Shown one piece after another: positions 1 through 6,600 of a stretch of DNA of 58,098 nucleotides; position 1 is the stretch's first letter; each line of letters starts with the position of its first letter. The notes beneath the pieces were generated by a model that worked only from the letters and a program-made list of their open reading frames with translations, made no database searches and had not been told where the DNA came from. Position numbers and translations under genes: made by a program. This DNA is from Amycolatopsis jejuensis (GTDB taxonomy: Bacteria > Actinomycetota > Actinomycetes > Mycobacteriales > Pseudonocardiaceae). The stretch is from positions 1 to 58,098 of the forward strand of contig NZ_JNYZ01000054.1 in NCBI RefSeq assembly GCF_000717335.1. Reading direction: 5' to 3'.

Positions 1-83
1 GGTGGATACACAGAACGTGCCGGACAACTCACCGGGTTCGATGGACTACGGCTGGCTCGGCCAGCACCAGCGGCCCTACGAAC
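1..83 (+). repeat. Rhs tip direct repeat, copy 1 (copy 2 at 1949-2031)
   Basis: An 83-base stretch is identical to 1949-2031 and then diverges abruptly. It encodes the Rhs segment ending GQHQRPYE. Copy 1 may extend to the left beyond the window. Identical core-end sequence in front of different downstream sequence is the expected substrate for recombinational exchange of Rhs tips. Confidence 0.9.
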
Positions 84-736
84 ACACCGGCGCGCTCTCG
101 CTGGTGCAGATGGGAGCCCGTCCCTACAGCCCGCTGCTGGGCCGGTTCCTGTCGGTCGACCCGGTGGAGGGCGGCTCCGCCAACGACTACGACTACGTCG
201 TCGGCGACCCGATCAACGCGGTCGACCTCGACGGAAGTATGTGGGGGTGGCTCAGCGCCGTTGTCAATGTGGTGACCAGGGTCGCCGAGGTTGTCTCGAA
301 CATTCCCGGCCCGATCGGCGCTATTGCGAGTGGGCTAGCGGCAGTCGGCAATGCCGTTCAGGGTAACTTCGCCGCGGCTGCGTCCTATGCGGCCGACGCA
401 ATTAGCGGGGGTGTTACGAGATGGGTTCGCCGTGCGGTTTCCGCGGTTAAGTGGGTAGGCAAGGTCGCGTCCAGGGGTGCGACAAGGGCTGGGCGGTGGG
501 TGACTGCGACCACGCATTCGAGGAATGCGGCGAAGAGAGCGAACAAGTTACTTGAGCGTGCTAAGATCGGGGGCGACGGTATAGGATTCGGTCGCCATCG
601 GATTTCCCTGCATGCACCGCACAACGTTGAGAAGCGTCATGCGAAGCGCGCTAAGCCACATGCTGGGCGGTGGCATATTCACACTGGGAAGAACAGGACT
701 CCGCGACGGGTGTTCCGAACTTGGAAGAGGATATGA
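2..736 (+). CDS. Rhs-family polymorphic toxin, C-terminal part (5' truncated by window edge)
   Basis: The first ~75 residues are the end of an Rhs core, with the RHS-associated signature GARPYSPLLGRFLSVDPV followed by DYDYVVGDPINAVDLDG. A hydrophobic helical linker follows (about residues 78-135). A basic tail of ~100 residues ends with GIGFGRHRIS and a WHIH motif and is the presumed toxin tip. Rhs proteins are delivered or released toxins whose variable C-terminus is cut off after the core. The GTG at the left edge is internal, because the same peptide lies mid-ORF in the second copy near 1949. The stop overlaps the ATG of the next gene (ATGA), as is usual for toxin-immunity pairs. The toxin activity was not recognised. 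Confidence 0.8.
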   Translation: MDTQNVPDNSPGSMDYGWLGQHQRPYEHTGALSLVQMGARPYSPLLGRFLSVDPVEGGSANDYDYVVGDPINAVDLDGSMWGWLSAVVNVVTRVAEVVSNIPGPIGAIASGLAAVGNAVQGNFAAAASYAADAISGGVTRWVRRAVSAVKWVGKVASRGATRAGRWVTATTHSRNAAKRANKLLERAKIGGDGIGFGRHRISLHAPHNVEKRHAKRAKPHAGRWHIHTGKNRTPRRVFRTWKRI

Positions 737-1200
737 ACGCGGACCCCATGTTGGTTGTCTATCGTGACGATATCGGCGCGTTCGACGAGATGTTGCCGTC
801 GTTCCTGCTGAAAGTAACCGGCGTGACCGGTTTGGAGTCAGTGACAGTCCAATGGCCGGATGAAGCGACAGTGGAGCAGAAGGCACGAGTTCTGCAGTTC
901 GTGGCAACTGCAGCCGGGAAGGGCCGTCAACCACATCTGGTGCATCGGCAAGGTCGGAAAACCAGTATCCTTGCCGATGCGCTGCCTGGGTTCGTGGCTG
1001 CTGTCGACGGCAAAGACTGGTGGTTGGGCAACTTGGCGCTGGTATTCGGTGGCGTCGACCATCCGGGCATGGTGTGGTTGCCGGGCAGTGACGGCCTATT
1101 TCTCTATGTGGCTGCTCCGCCGACGGATCTTGACTTTTATGTTGTTCCGTCAGTTCAGGAAATCTCCTTTGGCTTGGGTTGGGTCACGGAGGTTGAGTAG
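733..1200 (+). CDS. Putative immunity protein for the preceding Rhs toxin
   Basis: A 155-residue, mildly acidic, soluble protein with no signal peptide or membrane segment. I do not recognise the family. The role is inferred from context: the ATG start overlaps the toxin stop by 4 bases, so the two are translationally coupled, and the gene directly follows an Rhs C-terminal toxin. An in-frame upstream ATG at 670 would run deep inside the toxin gene and is less likely. The C-terminal half is rich in W, F and G (DGKDWWLGNLALVFGG, GLFLYVAAPP), which suggests a compact beta-rich domain. It shows no similarity to the three paralogous immunity-like proteins downstream. Confidence 0.65.
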   Translation: MNADPMLVVYRDDIGAFDEMLPSFLLKVTGVTGLESVTVQWPDEATVEQKARVLQFVATAAGKGRQPHLVHRQGRKTSILADALPGFVAAVDGKDWWLGNLALVFGGVDHPGMVWLPGSDGLFLYVAAPPTDLDFYVVPSVQEISFGLGWVTEVE

Positions 1201-1339
1201 CCGACGGCGTCGAACTCCGCGAGGCTGCGGATCTTGGGCTCGTCGGAAGCTCTGCTGCCTTTCTTGACTTGGCTCGTCACGTTGTTCGCGTGTTCCACTG
1301 CGCACGACCTCATCTTGAGTTGCTGCAGATGTGAACGTC

Positions 1340-1728
1340 CCCGGCGACGCATCCACCTTGGACGACGTCGCCCGCGTTGCTGGCGAGTGTGTTCTGTGGT
1401 TGGAGTGGCTGACGGAGTCGCTTGCGTGCGTAGCCGGGGGGCGGTGTGTCGTCGTTGTCCACGTGCCAGGGTCCTGCGATCGTGCCGTGGGTGGTGATGC
1501 CGTTTGCGCGGAGTTCGGCGAGCCGTTCGGGTGTCTTGAGGGCGGTGAAGGTCTGTTCGATTTTGTTGGTGTGCTGGTGTGGTTGCGGATGACGGTGTCG
1601 TTGCCGTGGAGGAGCGCGTACAGGTAGTGAGTGACGGCTTGGTCGTGCTCGCCGGTGTGGGCGAGGTGATCTGCCAGGCAGTGGCGTGAGCGGATGTCGT
1701 TGGCCTCGACCCCTTTCCGGAGAAGCTA
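1340..1728 (-). pseudogene. Decayed fragment of an unrecognised, TPR-like protein
   Basis: The minus strand carries two open segments joined by a frameshift near 1575-1590. The first reads EANDIRSRHCLADHLAHTGE then HDQAVTHYLYALLHG, which has TPR-like helical spacing. The second continues in another frame as NKIEQTFTALKTPERLAELR and ends in a PPPGYARKRL stretch. There is no start codon and a stop lies just upstream, so this is a relic. No plus-strand ORF in 1201-1736 looks convincing. The assignment rests on amino-acid composition and helix pattern only. Confidence 0.3.
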
Positions 1729-1736
1729 ATTAGCTT

Positions 1737-2312
1737 GTGCCGACAAGGCCGCAGCTTTCCTTCTCCATCTCACTACCCGGTGGGGTCCTCTACACCAGCC
1801 GTATCGGCACCGACGGCACCTTCACCCCGACCTTTGATCACCCCTCCATCCGCGGCGACCTCGTCCTCACCACCGACACCACCGGACACCAAGCCGGAGC
1901 ACTGCGCTCCTACGACCCCTACGGCCAGCCCCTCGCGCCGTCGGGCGCGGTGGATACACAGAACGTGCCGGACAACTCACCGGGTTCGATGGACTACGGC
2001 TGGCTCGGCCAGCACCAGCGGCCCTACGAACTCGTCCAAGCGGCAGGCAAGACGGTGAAGGTGGGTGGTGGACTCCGCGCGTCACGCCTGACGTCACGAG
2101 TCGCGGGCCGGGTCTGGGTGTGGAGAAGGGAGCGAGGCGTGTGGGCCCAGGTGGTCGCTGTCTCTTTTCGAAGGACAGGCTCCGGCAGTACCACCGACCG
2201 ACCTAGAAGGAGAAGCATCTTGCATGGCAATCGAACTTCGAGCGACGGACCAAACCTAAAGGCGACTGGAAGCACAACTACCATGTCCGGCACAGAAGGT
2301 TTGGTGACCGCG
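1737..2312 (+). pseudogene. Broken Rhs tip cassette: core remnant plus toxin-tail remnant
   Basis: About 95 codons of Rhs core (GVLYTSRIGTDGTFTP, GDLVLTTDTTGHQAGALRSY, then the shared repeat) are followed by a basic segment with SRVAGRVW. The original frame is lost near 2100-2200: the toxin tail reappears in the +1 frame after a stop at 2204, as KHLAWQSNFERRTKPKGDWK then HNYHVRHRR. That tail matches the one at 3867-4085 (QSNFESRTK, NFHVRHRR). No intact start exists for the cassette. It looks like a silent Rhs tip that has decayed while its immunity gene downstream stayed open. Confidence 0.6.
1949..2031 (+). repeat. Rhs tip direct repeat, copy 2
   Basis: Identical over 83 bases to 1-83. In this copy the core signature that follows in copy 1 (the HTGALSLVQ onward stretch) is missing, and the frame runs straight into an unrelated basic sequence. 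The repeat end therefore marks a deletion or exchange junction. Confidence 0.9.
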
Positions 2313-2325
2313 AATGGAGTTGGCT

Positions 2326-2721
2326 ATGGAGGCCTGGGATTTCAATGGTCGGGTGGCGTCAATGCGCCAAGGTGACGACATGCGCGGCTACCTCTTCGTG
2401 ACCGTCGCCGAGCCGACCGCTCACGAGCCTCGCCCGCAAGTATTGCTCGAGTTCCTTCGGTCATCCGACACCAACGAGGATACGTGGTTCTACAGCGACC
2501 GGGCCGATCCCACAGACTATGACACAGCAGCCGAACTCTCGTCCTTGGAGATCGACTGGTATGGAACACGCTACTCCGCGCGCTGGTTGTCGGACGATGA
2601 AGCGACCGACATCAAGAAATACTTCGAGGGTCAGGAACCTGTGAGCAAAAAAATTATGAACTCCATTCTGAATCGAAAGAATAGGCCTCACGTTCGAGTT
2701 TTGCCCGACTATGGAAAATAG
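2326..2721 (+). CDS. Immunity-like protein, paralogue 1 of 3
   Basis: A 131-residue acidic protein. It shares a scaffold with the proteins at 4082-4498 and 4642-5037: an N-terminal FNGRVA / GYLFVTVA block, a variable middle, then an aromatic block IDWYGTRYSARWL and a final acidic helix ending IKKYF. It follows a decayed Rhs tip, as an immunity gene would. The start chosen is the ATG of MEAWDFNG, with GGAG eight bases upstream; an ATG at 2314 is the alternative. The 3' third of the gene is unusually AT-rich for this genome, consistent with foreign origin. The target toxin is unknown. Confidence 0.6.
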   Translation: MEAWDFNGRVASMRQGDDMRGYLFVTVAEPTAHEPRPQVLLEFLRSSDTNEDTWFYSDRADPTDYDTAAELSSLEIDWYGTRYSARWLSDDEATDIKKYFEGQEPVSKKIMNSILNRKNRPHVRVLPDYGK

Positions 2722-3010
2722 CCTGGCGACCTCGCTCGGGGTAGTCGTGGCTGGAATGTTGCAATCGTATGGATGGTCATTGCGCGGATGCGCCTGTCGC
2801 GTTCAATTTTTGCCGAACAACATCCGGGGAAGTCTGCACAAACTGCTCCCGGGCGGGACGTGGAATAACAAGAGTCGCACACTGCGCATCGGGTGGAGCG
2901 TCGGACGGAACCCCAGGAACTCGACGTTCCGAATCTCCTATTCCCGGTTGCCGAAGAAATTCCGTCACTACCACATCATGAAGGAGCCGGCTCGGTACAA
3001 GAAGAAATGA
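2711..3010 (+). CDS. Orphan toxin-tail ORF (Rhs/polymorphic toxin C-terminus type)
   Basis: A 99-codon ORF, strongly basic at its C-terminus, with TLRIGWSVGRN, STFRISYSR, a HYH motif and a KKK end. The layout G..R, FRIS, then HYHI resembles the tail of the first toxin (FGRHRIS, WHIH), but no Rhs core or secretion region precedes it. It overlaps the upstream immunity-like gene by 11 bases, and its stop overlaps the next ATG (ATGA). I read it as a displaced toxin tip, probably not translated from its own start. The region is AT-rich compared with the rest of the window. Confidence 0.4.
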   Translation: MENSLATSLGVVVAGMLQSYGWSLRGCACRVQFLPNNIRGSLHKLLPGGTWNNKSRTLRIGWSVGRNPRNSTFRISYSRLPKKFRHYHIMKEPARYKKK

Positions 3011-3518
3011 CTGGTGAAGATTCGAGCCCCATTACAGCTGCGCGCGGCTGGGCAGAAGCGCTGAGAGCCGTGATCAACGGCAGGCTGTCCGCTGTCGGCG
3101 CTCCATACTCGGCGGCTTCGGTGGGTGATCCCGGCGTTCTGCCGCAAATCCTCCGGATCGGCTCGACACGCAGTGGTGACCCCTCGATTGGAATCATGGT
3201 CGAGGAAGTGCAAGGATTTCTGTCGATCGACCGTGCGCCGGGCGTGCATGTGCTGTACGAATCGAAGGATTATCTGACGAATTGCGGGCGACGTTCGATG
3301 ACGACCAGGGTAACGTGGTGCGCGCCGGTGGCGCATCGTTGGATCAAGTGGCTTTGATGGTGCATACCATAGCGCTGGTCAGCTTTGGTTTCTCGTACTT
3401 CCGGATGCCTTTTTTCGAGCAGCTCAAGATATTCGGCGGGCAAGGCGAGGGCATCCTGAAGTGGGTTACCTACGATGTTTCCTGGCCGCCGGTCAGGTTG
3501 AGCAAGTGGAGGCCGTGA
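3007..3518 (+). pseudogene. Frameshifted immunity-type gene
   Basis: The frame opens at an ATG overlapping the preceding stop (MTGEDSSPITAARGWAEAL) and runs to VLYESKDYLTN. The sense continues in the next frame as LRATFDDDQGNVVRAGG, then SFGFSYFRMPFFEQLKIF. Joining the two near 3276-3284 gives a protein of about 170 residues with a natural YLTELRATFDDD junction, so a one-base loss is the simplest explanation. The family is not recognised. Position and coupling suggest an immunity partner for the toxin tail upstream. Confidence 0.5.
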
Positions 3519-3576
3519 GGCCTTGCTGTTCGAATGGCCGGATGGAGTGGTCGGAACCCTTGGGGCCGCCCAGGAA

Positions 3577-3745
3577 ATTCCCCGACCTTCAGCGCGAAGT
3601 TCCACGCAACAGTCCCCGTCAAGGGCCCGGACCCGGGAAGTCGCCACCCCGGGTACTTCCAGCCCCTCCACGGCTCCGGTCAAGAACCGCTCCGTCATTC
3701 CGCACACCAGGTCCGGGGCGCGTGCCGCCAGCGGACGGCCGAAGC
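3577..3745 (-). pseudogene. Diverged copy of the 3' end of the downstream HTH regulator
   Basis: The minus strand encodes RPLAARAPDLVCGMTERFLT and GLEVPGVATSRV...DCCVELRAEG. This is almost the C-terminal 50 residues of the regulator at 5172-5879. At DNA level the similarity to about 5158-5325 is high but imperfect and continues past the regulator's stop codon. No HTH part is present, so it is a gene fragment. It sits on one side of a toxin-tail/immunity block whose other side is the intact regulator, so the block is bracketed by direct repeats. Confidence 0.7.
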
Positions 3746-3866
3746 AGCCCCGGCGAGGCAGTGTGGGCCGCCGCTGCCAGCCAAACGTGCCCGCCTGTCC
3801 GTCACATTCCGGCACGAGGAACGTTGCCCTGGCACGCATCGCCAGCGGCGACGAGCGCCCGCCGGC

Positions 3867-4085
3867 ATGAGACGAATCGTGCGAGCCGCAAGCAGGGCAG
3901 TTGGGGATAGTGGTGGAATCAGAGCGTCGCGCGTTGCTGGCCGCGTATGGGCCGCGGCGCCGGCACGCAAGACCGGAAAACACGTAGCCACGCACGGGAA
4001 GCGGCAGTCGAACTTCGAGTCGCGAACGAAGGAAAAGGGAAAAATGACGACCAATTTCCACGTCAGGCACCGGCGGCGCTGGTGA
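3867..4085 (+). pseudogene. Orphan toxin-tail fragment
   Basis: A 72-codon basic ORF with RASRVAGRVW, QSNFESRTK and NFHVRHRRRW. It is the same tail as in the broken cassette at 1737-2312. No Rhs core precedes it: the DNA upstream is the regulator 3'-end copy. The stop overlaps the GTG of the next gene (GTGA), the third such overlap in this region. It is probably a remnant left when the front of the toxin gene was replaced. Confidence 0.5.
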
Positions 4086-4498
4086 CATCCGACGGACCGC
4101 TGCCGAGCCTGTCGAGCTTTGACGGAAAGGTGGCTGAGGCGCTCAACGGTGAGAACAGTGTCGGCTATCTCTGGGTCAAGGTGACCGACTTGAGCCCTGA
4201 GCAGGTCGTCAACCTGACTCTTGCCCGCCGGACCGGAGATCCGAACCAGCCGTGGGACTACCGCGAAATCGAAGATCCGGAAGGCACCGACGCGTACCCG
4301 GCACTGGTTGCCGGGTGGGTCGACTGGTTCGGTGAGCCATTGCACCTGCGCTGGCTGCCCGCTGCGGAGGCAGCGGCGGTCAGGGAAGAAGTGGACTTCC
4401 CTGACCCATGGGAGGTCTCGACCGTCCTGTCCGAATGGAAATCCTTGGCGGCAGGAATACGGACAAGGCTCAAGTGGCGTCGGAGCGGGAATGCCTGA
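4082..4498 (+). CDS. Immunity-like protein, paralogue 2 of 3
   Basis: A 138-residue protein. SSFDGKVAEAL and VGYLWVKVTDLS align with the WDFNGRVA and RGYLFVTVAEP blocks of the protein at 2326-2721, and VDWFGEPLHLRWLP aligns with its IDWYGTRYSARWLS. The GTG start lies in a GTGA overlap with the toxin-tail stop, so the pair looks translationally coupled. It ends in a short basic tail (TRLKWRRSG) that the paralogues lack. Soluble, with no signal peptide. An immunity role is inferred from context and paralogy. Confidence 0.6.
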   Translation: MTSDGPLPSLSSFDGKVAEALNGENSVGYLWVKVTDLSPEQVVNLTLARRTGDPNQPWDYREIEDPEGTDAYPALVAGWVDWFGEPLHLRWLPAAEAAAVREEVDFPDPWEVSTVLSEWKSLAAGIRTRLKWRRSGNA

Positions 4499-4641
4499 TC
4501 GCTACCGATTCGAGTGCTCGATGCCCGTTCAGGAATCAGCACGGAAACCGCCTGCGGTCACGCAGCTTCCGCAGGGCCGTGGCCATGTCGTTGCCGTTGT
4601 TCCGGCCTGGCGCCCGCGGTACCGCAAGAAGGGGTGATCGT

Positions 4642-5037
4642 ATGCGTTGGTCTTTGCGACGGAGGGAGGTGCAGCAGCCCGTACCTCTTCCCCCGGATCT
4701 GGACCGGCTGGTGGGCCAGGTCGCTGCGCTGCATCCGTTTGTGGCTGCCGGACCCGGCTCCGTGACCGAGGGGTTTCTGCACCTCAGGAAAGTTGCTTTG
4801 GGCCGCTTCGAGCCCAGAGCTCGAAAACCCTCAGGGCCGTCTCGTGAAGTCCTCGAGTCCACCGTGCTCTTCATCGCACCAGAAGGGGATGAAGAATACA
4901 TCCAGGACTATTACGAATCATCTGAGTCCACCAAGGACCTGCGGCGGGAAAGGATTCGATTGTACGGTCATTGGTACCGTCTGGAATGGCTGTCCGGTTC
5001 GGTTCGTGACCAGGTGCTGAGTCGGTATTTTGAATGA
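4642..5037 (+). CDS. Immunity-like protein, paralogue 3 of 3 (orphan)
   Basis: A 131-residue protein. The C-terminal half (EEYIQDYY, then RIRLYGHWYRLEWLSGS and DQVLSRYF) matches the aromatic block and closing helix of the two upstream paralogues. The N-terminal third is more basic and differs. The ATG start is preceded by AGAAGGGG with eight-base spacing. No toxin tail precedes it: the 140 bases before it hold nothing recognisable. It therefore looks like an orphan immunity gene kept after loss of its toxin. Confidence 0.6.
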   Translation: MRWSLRRREVQQPVPLPPDLDRLVGQVAALHPFVAAGPGSVTEGFLHLRKVALGRFEPRARKPSGPSREVLESTVLFIAPEGDEEYIQDYYESSESTKDLRRERIRLYGHWYRLEWLSGSVRDQVLSRYFE

Positions 5038-5171
5038 CCTGAGGATCGTGGTCTCCCCGGTTGCCGTCCTCCGGAGGCGCTCCTTCGAGGCGGCTGAGTC
5101 AAGCGAATCCACCTGTGAACGGGCAGTCGAGCTTGCCGATTCGAGGTCGTTGAGCCCGCCCAGGAAGTCCC

Positions 5172-5879
5172 CTACCCCTCGGCCCGCAGCTCCACACAAC
5201 AACCACCATCCCGGGGCATGACCCGCGAAGCCACCACCCCCGGTACCTCCAGCCCCTCCACCACTCCCGTCAGGAACCGTTCCGTCATCCCGCACACCAG
5301 ATCCGGCGCACGGGCCGCCAAGGGGCGGAACGGGCAGTTCCCCAGCCGCAGGCAGACGGGTGTCTCGCGGCTGGGTTCGAAGCCGTGGCGGGACAGGACT
5401 GTGCCGGCGAGGGTCAGGCCGCGTTCCGTGCCCAGGCGGCCGGGGCGGGCGCGGTCTCGTTCGGCGGCTCCGGCGGTCGCGCCGTGGTGGCCTGCCATGC
5501 GCAGGGCGGCGTCGCGGGCCGGTTCGTCCGGGGTGGCCGACGCGACGGCGTCCACGAGGATTGCGGCCAGGACGTCCGGCTGGCGTGGGGGGATCGTGAT
5601 GGCGAAATCCGTGGCCGCGGGCTCGTACACCTTCGGTGCGCGGCCTACCTTGCGTACCCCGCCGACGGTTTCGTAGCGCGCTCGCAGCAAGCCCGCTGCC
5701 ACGAGTTTGTCCAGGTGGAACGCGGCCAGCTTGCGGGAGATCCCGACGGCCGCCGCGGCTTCCTCGCGCGTCACCGGGCGGCCGGCGCCGCGGATGAAGC
5801 CGTACATCCCGCGGCGCAGGTCCTCGTCCAGCGCCGCCACGGCGCGGATCGTGGCCAGGTCACTCGTCACCCTTCCCAC
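5172..5879 (-). CDS. ArsR/DeoR-like winged-helix regulator with C-terminal cysteines
   Basis: A 235-residue regulator. The N-terminal winged helix spans about residues 20-90 (RPVTREEAAAAVGISRKLAA, FHLDKLVAAGLLRARYE). The C-terminal half carries C-x5-C-x13-C (CLRLGNCPF...LVCGM) and a late Cys-Cys pair. The x13 spacing resembles Fe-S cluster regulators of the SufR/COG2345 group, so redox or iron sensing is possible but not shown. It is divergent from folE with ~120 bases between starts. Its last ~50 codons are duplicated as a relic at 3577-3745. Confidence 0.85.
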   Translation of the reverse strand: MGRVTSDLATIRAVAALDEDLRRGMYGFIRGAGRPVTREEAAAAVGISRKLAAFHLDKLVAAGLLRARYETVGGVRKVGRAPKVYEPAATDFAITIPPRQPDVLAAILVDAVASATPDEPARDAALRMAGHHGATAGAAERDRARPGRLGTERGLTLAGTVLSRHGFEPSRETPVCLRLGNCPFRPLAARAPDLVCGMTERFLTGVVEGLEVPGVVASRVMPRDGGCCVELRAEG

Positions 5880-5935
5880 GATAACGCCCAGCGAGGGTTC
5901 CGTAACCCGCTACCCGGCTTGTTCACCTGGTCACA

Positions 5936-5964
5936 TTGACTCCGCGGGCGAATAAGACCAAAAT
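5936..5964 (+). promoter_or_regulatory. Possible housekeeping promoter for folE
   Basis: TTGACT, 17 bases, then CAAAAT, located 36 bases upstream of the folE ATG. The -35 is a good match and the -10 a weak one. A GAGG ribosome site sits just before the start. Pattern match only. Confidence 0.3.
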
Positions 5965-6000
5965 TCCTAGGTGAAACCCCCGAGAGCCTGAGGATCGCCC

Positions 6001-6600
6001 ATGCACTCCGGAACCGCCCTCCGCGTCGTCCACGAGCCTGATCCCGGCATTGACCTGGCCGCGGCCGAACAGGCGGCGGGTGACTTCCTGCGCGCTCTCG
6101 GCGTGAGCCTCGATTCCGAGAGCCTTCGCGGCACCCCCGGCCGGATGGCCCGCGCGTACGCCGAGCTGTTCACCCCGCGCGCCTTCGACCTCACCACTTT
6201 CCCCAACGACGAGGGTTACGACGAGCTCGTCCTGGCCCGTGACATCCCGATCCGGTCGGTCTGCGAGCACCACCTGCTGCCGTTCATCGGCCGCGCGCAT
6301 GTGGGCTACCAGCCGGGCGACCGCATCCTCGGCCTGTCCAAGCTCGCCCGCGTGGTGGAGCACTTCGCGTGCCGTCCGCAGGTGCAGGAACGGCTCACCA
6401 AGCAGATCGCGGGCTGGCTCGGCGACCAGCTGTCCCCGAAGGGCGTCGGCGTGGTGATCGAGGCCGAGCACACCTGCATGACCCTGCGCGGCGTGCAGGC
6501 GACCGGCTCGTCCACGGTCACGTCCACCCTGCTGGGCACGCTCCGCGAGGACGCCCGCTCGCGTCAGGAGTTCTTCGCCCTCACCGGCGTCAACGCCTGA
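6001..6600 (+). CDS. folE: GTP cyclohydrolase I
   Basis: A 199-residue enzyme converting GTP to 7,8-dihydroneopterin triphosphate, the first step of folate and pterin synthesis in the cytoplasm. Visible family marks are GTPGRMARAY, the zinc/active-site segment RSVCEHHLLPFIGRAHVGY, and EAEHTCMTLRGVQATGS with the second zinc cysteine. Length is normal for the family. Here it is not in a folate operon but stands alone, divergent from an HTH regulator. It is convergent with the next gene, and their 3' ends overlap by 11 bases. Confidence 0.95.
   Translation: MHSGTALRVVHEPDPGIDLAAAEQAAGDFLRALGVSLDSESLRGTPGRMARAYAELFTPRAFDLTTFPNDEGYDELVLARDIPIRSVCEHHLLPFIGRAHVGYQPGDRILGLSKLARVVEHFACRPQVQERLTKQIAGWLGDQLSPKGVGVVIEAEHTCMTLRGVQATGSSTVTSTLLGTLREDARSRQEFFALTGVNA

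Noticed and set aside
1331..1627. 98-codon plus-strand ORF in the Rhs area
   Set aside because: Composition is unlike a protein, and the minus strand gives better, although broken, sequence.
3270..4088. 272-codon minus-strand ORF as a full regulator gene
   Set aside because: Only a ~50-residue stretch matches the regulator's end. The rest is out of context and lacks the HTH.
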